10,061 nt of DNA from Gammaproteobacteria bacterium (GTDB taxonomy: Bacteria > Pseudomonadota > Gammaproteobacteria > BMS3Bbin11): contig JAUWVE010000050.1 of NCBI GenBank assembly GCA_030617565.1, positions 1 to 10,061 of the forward strand. Reading direction: 5' to 3'. The position numbers and the translations under genes are program-made. Positions 6,927-10,061 of the stretch are shown here, piece after piece (position 1 is the stretch's first letter; every line of letters begins with the position of its first letter). The notes beneath the pieces are model-generated. The model had not been told where the DNA came from and did no database searches. It was given only the letters and a program-made list of their open reading frames with translations.

Positions 6927-7191
6927 GTGTGGTCTCTCAACTCATGAGTACACATCAGCGCAGCGAGTAGCCATTAGCTACAAGGCGCATCTCGCAGGGA
7001 ATGGCCATGTCCTTTCCAAGAGATGCAACAGCGTAGATGATGGCTACTCGCTGTGCCCAAAGGGAGCCCCACAAATGACCCAATCCTGCGTTACAATCCT
7101 TGGGAAGGGAATAACCATTAACTGCAGACTGCGCCTTGGCTTGGGTCATTTGTGAGGCTCTGATATGTACTCATGAGTTGAGATACCACAC
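6927..7191. repeat. Branched inverted repeat: outer stem enclosing two long hairpins
   Basis: Outer arms 6927-6958 and 7160-7191 are inverted copies with 30 of 32 positions matching (core CTCAACTCATGAGTAC). They enclose two hairpins placed side by side. Hairpin A (6961-7053) has a perfect 14-bp stem, CAGCGAGTAGCCAT against 7040-7053, then CTAC/GTAG and GCATCTC/GAGATGC (6987-6993 with 7020-7026). Hairpin B (7064-7160) has a 20-position stem with one mismatch around CACAAATGACCCAA (7070-7083 with 7141-7154). The spacers between the three stems are two, ten and zero bases, so the whole forms a compact three-way junction in single-stranded DNA or RNA. Start-to-stop frames across it are by-products of the repeats. 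Confidence 0.75.
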
Positions 7192-7256
7192 TGGCGAGTT
7201 CGCCGCGCCCGGTCCAGACTGAAGCGCGCAGAGCAGCCGCAGGCCAACACATGGGG

Positions 7257-7390
7257 CGGCTTTTCTTTGGTTCTGTTTCTTTTGTCCGTACAAAAGAAAT
7301 GAACTCGTCCATGAAGGACGAAAAACTCATATCAATTCAAGAAATAGAATAAAAAAATAGTGGAAAGGCCGTGTGCCAGCACAAAAAAAA
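7257..7390 (-). repeat. Right terminal inverted repeat of the element
   Basis: Inverted, diverged copy of 6421-6550, ending one base before the stop codon of the TraB-family gene. It carries its own hairpin at 7270-7304: GTTCTGTTTCTTTTG (7270-7284) pairs with CAAAAGAAATGAAC (7291-7304) around a six-base loop. The corresponding left-arm hairpin has a different sequence but the same position and stem length, which suggests that structure has been kept while sequence drifted. Confidence 0.8.
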
Positions 7391-7391
7391 C

Positions 7392-8429
7392 CTAGTCCCA
7401 ACGCCCAATCCGTACTAACCGGTAGCCAGCCTGACTCAGTTTATTCAGTAACCCCAGTTCCCCCGGTAGGTGCAGGGCGCCGATGGCAATGAAAGTATTG
7501 CCGGCTTGCAGTCGACCCTGCAGGCGATCAAACATTTTCTGATTACGATCATAGATCAACCGAGTCTTTATCAGTTCGGCAAGCTTTTTGTCCTCTGGCT
7601 CCTGAGTAGCGCTGACCCGTATTAGTTCTTCCAGGTCACCGCTTAAATAGGCATCAAGCAAATCGCTATAGGCCTGATCTTTTTCTGTTAATGTGTTCAT
7701 GGTTGAGCGCAGCAGGTTCACCTGGTCTGCTAATAGTAAATCATCGAAGACCGACAATTGTTCATCAATAGTTTCAAGCCCCTCAATTCTGATACCTGTA
7801 TTTCTTGCGCTATCAGCGAGTTTTTTGTCGAGAAAGGTTCCTGAGTTATTTTCCGGTCTGATCAGCAACAGCATAGCGGCCCAGGGTTTGAGAACTGAAA
7901 GGATATCGCCAGGCAGCTGATTGCCTGATTCGGCAAGTGCAAGCGTCACTTTTTGGAATTCTGTCTCACCAATCACCTGTTTCAGGTTCCTGCCGTCGGT
8001 GAACAGCATTTTTCGCAGGATATTAACGGAACCGCTGGCATTTAATTCGAGCTCCAGCATCAATGTATCTGACGCCGCCAGGCGTCGTAACACGCTGTCG
8101 GGGATTGCCATCACTTTTTCATCATCGATGTGTATGGTGCCGAAAATATAGCTGCTGCGGATGTCGCTGTTTGTATCTGGATATTCAATCCGCCATAGCA
8201 TGGGACTGCCAGCCTGTTGGCTGGCAAGGTAATCACTATCATGGTCAGGCTGTGATACAAGGAGGGCTCTGTTCCGTTCTCCTTTACTACGGTCTATATA
8301 ATGGATATCAGACTGTGAGTACTGGGCCGTTTTATAGGCAATGGCAGGGAAAGACCATGCTAGTTGAAGAGCCACTACAGGCAATAATAGTGTTTTCGCC
8401 AGTAGCCGGGAGGAAAAAGAAATTTTCAT
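7392..8429 (-). CDS. TraB/GumN-family protein, secreted
   Basis: This belongs to the TraB/PrgY/GumN family (E. coli YbaP type), proposed on sequence grounds to be metal-dependent peptidases; the substrate is unknown. The protein has 345 residues. A signal peptide is evident, with a hydrophobic run LLAKTLLLPVVALQLAW and likely cleavage after FPAIA (31). Conserved motifs are YIFGTIH (94-100) and LMLELEL (123-129), then RIEGLETIDEQ (214-224), YDRNQKM (293-299) and the C-terminal IAIGALHLPGELGLL (315-329). The paired His residues in GTIH and GALH are those suggested to bind metal. An insertion of about 40 polar residues (35-75) precedes the domain. It is divergent from the GT2 gene and converges on dnaQ through the palindromic element, which starts one base beyond its TAG. 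No clear Shine-Dalgarno precedes the ATG. Confidence 0.92.
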   Translation of the reverse strand: MKISFSSRLLAKTLLLPVVALQLAWSFPAIAYKTAQYSQSDIHYIDRSKGERNRALLVSQPDHDSDYLASQQAGSPMLWRIEYPDTNSDIRSSYIFGTIHIDDEKVMAIPDSVLRRLAASDTLMLELELNASGSVNILRKMLFTDGRNLKQVIGETEFQKVTLALAESGNQLPGDILSVLKPWAAMLLLIRPENNSGTFLDKKLADSARNTGIRIEGLETIDEQLSVFDDLLLADQVNLLRSTMNTLTEKDQAYSDLLDAYLSGDLEELIRVSATQEPEDKKLAELIKTRLIYDRNQKMFDRLQGRLQAGNTFIAIGALHLPGELGLLNKLSQAGYRLVRIGRWD

Positions 8430-8469
8430 AGGGAAAGTGATTAAATCCAGAATGCTTCAGTGTATTGTT

Positions 8470-8475
8470 TATAAT
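8470..8475 (+). promoter_or_regulatory. Candidate -10 box for the GT2 gene
   Basis: A perfect TATAAT lies 32 bases before the start codon in the 77-base divergent gap. No good -35 hexamer is found 16-18 bases upstream. Downstream, AAGGAG precedes the ATG by ten bases and supports the translation start. Confidence 0.4.
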
Positions 8476-8506
8476 ACCCTAAATTGATTTAAGGAGTGCA
8501 CCACCA

Positions 8507-9247
8507 ATGCCAGATCTTTCTGTAGTAATACCCGTACAGAATGAGGAAGAAAATATTCGCTTGCTAGTTGAAGAAGTCAGGCAGTCTCTGGATGGGGTGC
8601 TTGATTATGAGTTAATCTATGTCAATGATGGCAGTACCGATGCAACGCTGCAGATTCTCGAAGAATACCGTGCAGGTTTTCCTCTATTGCGTGTTTTCAG
8701 CCATGCATCGGGTGTTGGACAAAGTACAGCAGTTCGAACGGGCATACTACACGCAGATTCAGCAACCATCGCTACCCTGGATGGTGATGGACAGAATGAT
8801 CCAGCGGATATCCCGGCTCTGTATCAGGCACTTATAGAGCAGGCAGATTCTGGTGTTGTGCTTGTTAATGGCTACCGCAAGAAGCGCAAGGATACGTATA
8901 TCAAACGATTGTCATCGAAACTTGCCAATGGTATCCGTGGCTGGCTGCTGGATGATAATACACCTGATACGGGTTGCGGCCTTAAAGTTTTTAGCCGGGA
9001 GGCCTATCTGGCTATTCCATTTTTTGATCACCTTCACCGTTTTTTGCCTGCAATGATGATTAACGGAGGCGGCAAAGTGATATCTGTTGAAGTGAATCAC
9101 AGGGAGCGCCAGCTTGGGTCATCCCACTACGGCTTTTTTGACCGCCTGTGGGTGGGGGTTTTCGATATTATGGGTGTGATCTGGCTTAAATCACGCACGA
9201 CTCATCCTGTTCTCATTAAGGACCCAGATGACGACCAGCGTGGCTAG
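8507..9247 (+). CDS. GT2-family glycosyltransferase (dolichol/undecaprenyl-phosphate sugar synthase-like)
   Basis: This is a GT-A-fold glycosyltransferase of family 2, 246 residues, resembling the dolichol-phosphate mannose synthase / ArnC group, which moves a sugar from a nucleotide donor to a polyprenyl phosphate at the cytoplasmic face. Visible motifs are LSVVIPVQNEEENI (4-17), YVNDGSTDATL (38-48) for the nucleotide, and the metal-binding DGDGQNDP (92-99). PDTGCGLKVFSREAY (153-167) and HRFLPAMM (177-184), the acceptor-side segment of DPM-like enzymes, complete the set. The C-terminal transmembrane helices of ArnC are missing; only one amphipathic stretch (214-227) could touch the membrane. 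It is followed after 40 bases by a LAB_N membrane protein, a pairing that suggests a role in lipid-linked sugar or lipid A modification. Donor and acceptor cannot be told from sequence. Confidence 0.9.
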   Translation: MPDLSVVIPVQNEEENIRLLVEEVRQSLDGVLDYELIYVNDGSTDATLQILEEYRAGFPLLRVFSHASGVGQSTAVRTGILHADSATIATLDGDGQNDPADIPALYQALIEQADSGVVLVNGYRKKRKDTYIKRLSSKLANGIRGWLLDDNTPDTGCGLKVFSREAYLAIPFFDHLHRFLPAMMINGGGKVISVEVNHRERQLGSSHYGFFDRLWVGVFDIMGVIWLKSRTTHPVLIKDPDDDQRG

Positions 9248-9287
9248 TTTGCACATGCAGGTGATAATTTGATGCTAGGGTAGGTAG

Positions 9288-9611
9288 ATGAATAATACTA
9301 TTTTGATTTTTGAACTTTTGGGAATGACCCTGGTCGTCACACCCTGGAAAATTATAGGTTATATTGGCGTGATTCTTTTTGCCGGCCGCTGGTTTGTGCA
9401 GTTGTGGGCCTCCCGCCGCTCACGCAAGGTCGTGATGCCACGTCTATTCTGGTATATGAGCATTGTCGGCAGTTTGATGCTGCTCAGTTACTTCATTTTT
9501 GGCAAAAATGATTCTGTCGGAATATTGTCAAATTCATTTCCCTTTCTGATTGCCAGCTACAACCTCTACCTGGATGTGACGCATAAAAACCGGTTAAACG
9601 ACTCAGCCTAG
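9288..9611 (+). CDS. LAB_N-domain membrane protein (lipid A biosynthesis N-terminal domain)
   Basis: This 107-residue integral membrane protein carries the domain otherwise found at the N-terminus of some LpxB proteins (LAB_N), here as a stand-alone gene. The motif WKIIGYIGVILFAGRWFVQL (20-39) followed by ASRRSRKVVMPRLFWYMSI (41-59) is diagnostic. Three hydrophobic segments are seen at about 20-39, 53-71 and 78-95, with basic residues between the first two. No catalytic function is established for the domain. It follows the GT2 gene on the same strand after 40 bases, with AGGTAG just before the ATG, and is probably cotranscribed with it. Related clusters often continue with a membrane glycosyltransferase of the ArnT/PMT type; here the next gene is instead convergent and starts its 3' end three bases away. 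Confidence 0.88.
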   Translation: MNNTILIFELLGMTLVVTPWKIIGYIGVILFAGRWFVQLWASRRSRKVVMPRLFWYMSIVGSLMLLSYFIFGKNDSVGILSNSFPFLIASYNLYLDVTHKNRLNDSA

Positions 9612-9614
9612 GAC

Positions 9615-10061
9615 TCAGCTTCGGGTGGTACCCAGGATAATACCTTTCTGTTTAAGCCCTTCAAGGATTTCCAGCCCACTTTGCAGTATAGGCCCGGCAT
9701 CGGTGACCCCGAGCTCTTTTGCAATTTCTTTTAATACGTCCACACCAGCGGCCTTTTCATCTTTTTCAAGTTGCTGTAACAATTTCGCTGTGACAGGGTT
9801 TATTTTAGTAAACTGAACATCGTCATCGTTATCGCGGTAGACAATGATGCAGACGGCCTGTTCAGCTGGCTGCTCAGGCTGAAAATCGGGTCCGATTTGA
9901 TGCACGGGCCAGGAATAGGTCATCAGCCATGCCAGCGGTGACATCACGGGATGGCCATCCAGCAGCGACGACTCCGTGTCGATCTGCTGCAGATCAGGTG
10001 TTTCCTGTGAAATTGATAATGCCAGCTCTATCCATTCATAGTGCGCAAGTTCAAACATAAA
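9615..10061 (-). CDS. hvfC: HvfC-type RiPP maturation protein (DUF2063/NGO1945-like), C-terminal fragment
   Basis: HvfC (BufC) proteins pair with the DUF692 iron enzyme HvfB to modify Cys residues of small copper-binding peptides (HvfA or bufferins). The gene is cut by the right edge: an ATG at 10058 is in frame, but the codon before it (TTT) is also in frame, and family members read through this point, so 148 C-terminal residues are present and the N-terminal DUF2063 domain lies outside. Family marks are FELAHYEWIELALSIS near the fragment start, SPLAWLMTYSWPVHQIGPDF, INPVTAKLLQQLE and the end KGIILGT. As HvfC is usually last in an hvfA-B-C order, the precursor and DUF692 genes are expected just to the right. 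The 3' end lies three bases from the LAB_N stop; no terminator is visible. Confidence 0.85.
   Translation of the reverse strand, partial: FMFELAHYEWIELALSISQETPDLQQIDTESSLLDGHPVMSPLAWLMTYSWPVHQIGPDFQPEQPAEQAVCIIVYRDNDDDVQFTKINPVTAKLLQQLEKDEKAAGVDVLKEIAKELGVTDAGPILQSGLEILEGLKQKGIILGTTRS

Larger units (their letters stand above)
6421..7390. repeat. Palindrome-rich non-coding element with long terminal inverted repeats
   Basis: This ~970-base stretch between the convergent stops of dnaQ and the TraB-family gene has no credible gene. Its two ends are imperfect inverted copies over about 130 bases, beginning with a T-tract and GTGCTGGC(G/A)CACGGC. Inside lie, in order, a GGGGTGTG hairpin (6593-6650), a REP-like palindrome (6728-6780) and a branched 265-base inverted repeat (6927-7191). 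The stretch 6503-6650 (AAAGAAAAGTAACCAAAAG..., then ACTCGCTATCGCTCAGACAA) resembles intergenic repeats I recall as widespread in gammaproteobacterial genomes. The organisation suggests a non-autonomous, MITE-like or composite repeat. No transposase gene and no clear target-site duplication are visible, so mobility is inferred. Confidence 0.7.

Noticed and set aside
6955..7149. A minus-strand open frame of 64 codons inside the palindromic element
   Set aside because: It runs through the arms of hairpins A and B, has no ribosome-binding site, and its repeated NGYSL peptide simply reflects repeated DNA. No domain is recognisable.
7118..7330. A minus-strand open frame of 70 codons spanning the right terminal repeat
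   Set aside because: It crosses hairpin arms and a terminal inverted repeat and has low-complexity Lys/Pro-Ser content. It is best explained as chance coding in a repeat.
6421..7390. CRISPR array or integron attC sites
   Set aside because: The repeats are inverted rather than evenly spaced direct repeats, and no integrase, Cas gene or attC core pair (RYYYAAC/GTTRRRY) in the right arrangement was found.
6418..7391. tRNA gene downstream of dnaQ, as in E. coli
   Set aside because: No cloverleaf with a GTTCGA-type T loop or CCA end was seen; the strong stems belong to the palindromic modules.
6412..7394. Target-site duplication flanking the element
   Set aside because: The flanks TCCTGATTG and CCTAGTCCC share only CCT, which is too short to count.

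Overview
The window looks like chromosomal DNA of a gammaproteobacterium of moderate GC content. The main support is the yafS-like / rnhA / dnaQ order with mltD next to it, which matches the enteric gloB-yafS-rnhA-dnaQ neighbourhood but lacks gloB. The divergence of the proteins and the presence of a TatT-type TRAP transporter and an HvfC-type RiPP maturation gene suggest an environmental rather than an enteric lineage. The genus cannot be fixed from the sequence alone.

Layout. (1) 1-2651, minus strand: a four-gene operon, tatT - dctP - dctQ - dctM, encoding a TPR-protein-associated TRAP transporter (TPAT). The outer-membrane-type lipoprotein TatT comes first and the large permease runs off the left edge. 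The binding protein has Trp where acid-binding TRAP proteins keep their substrate-binding Arg. (2) 2767-4230, minus: mltD, a lytic transglycosylase lipoprotein with two LysM domains. (3) 4231-4480: an AT-rich divergent promoter region. (4) 4481-6417, plus: a yafS-like methyltransferase, rnhA (RNase HI) and dnaQ (Pol III epsilon), tightly packed, the last two with an ATGA overlap. (5) 6418-7391: about 970 bases with no credible gene, filling the gap between two convergent stop codons. The stretch is built of nested inverted repeats: ~130-bp imperfect terminal inverted repeats, a REP-like palindrome, and a 265-base module predicted to fold as a stem enclosing two long hairpins. (6) 7392-8429, minus: a secreted TraB/GumN-family protein. 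(7) 8507-9611, plus: a GT2 glycosyltransferase and a LAB_N-domain membrane protein. (8) 9615-10061, minus: the C-terminal part of HvfC (DUF2063/NGO1945-like), implying that a copper-related HvfABC RiPP cluster begins just beyond the right edge.

The coding regions are otherwise well-known families. The strongest candidates for undescribed biology are the palindromic intergenic element, the likely non-carboxylate ligand of the TPAT transporter, and the RiPP locus at the right edge.
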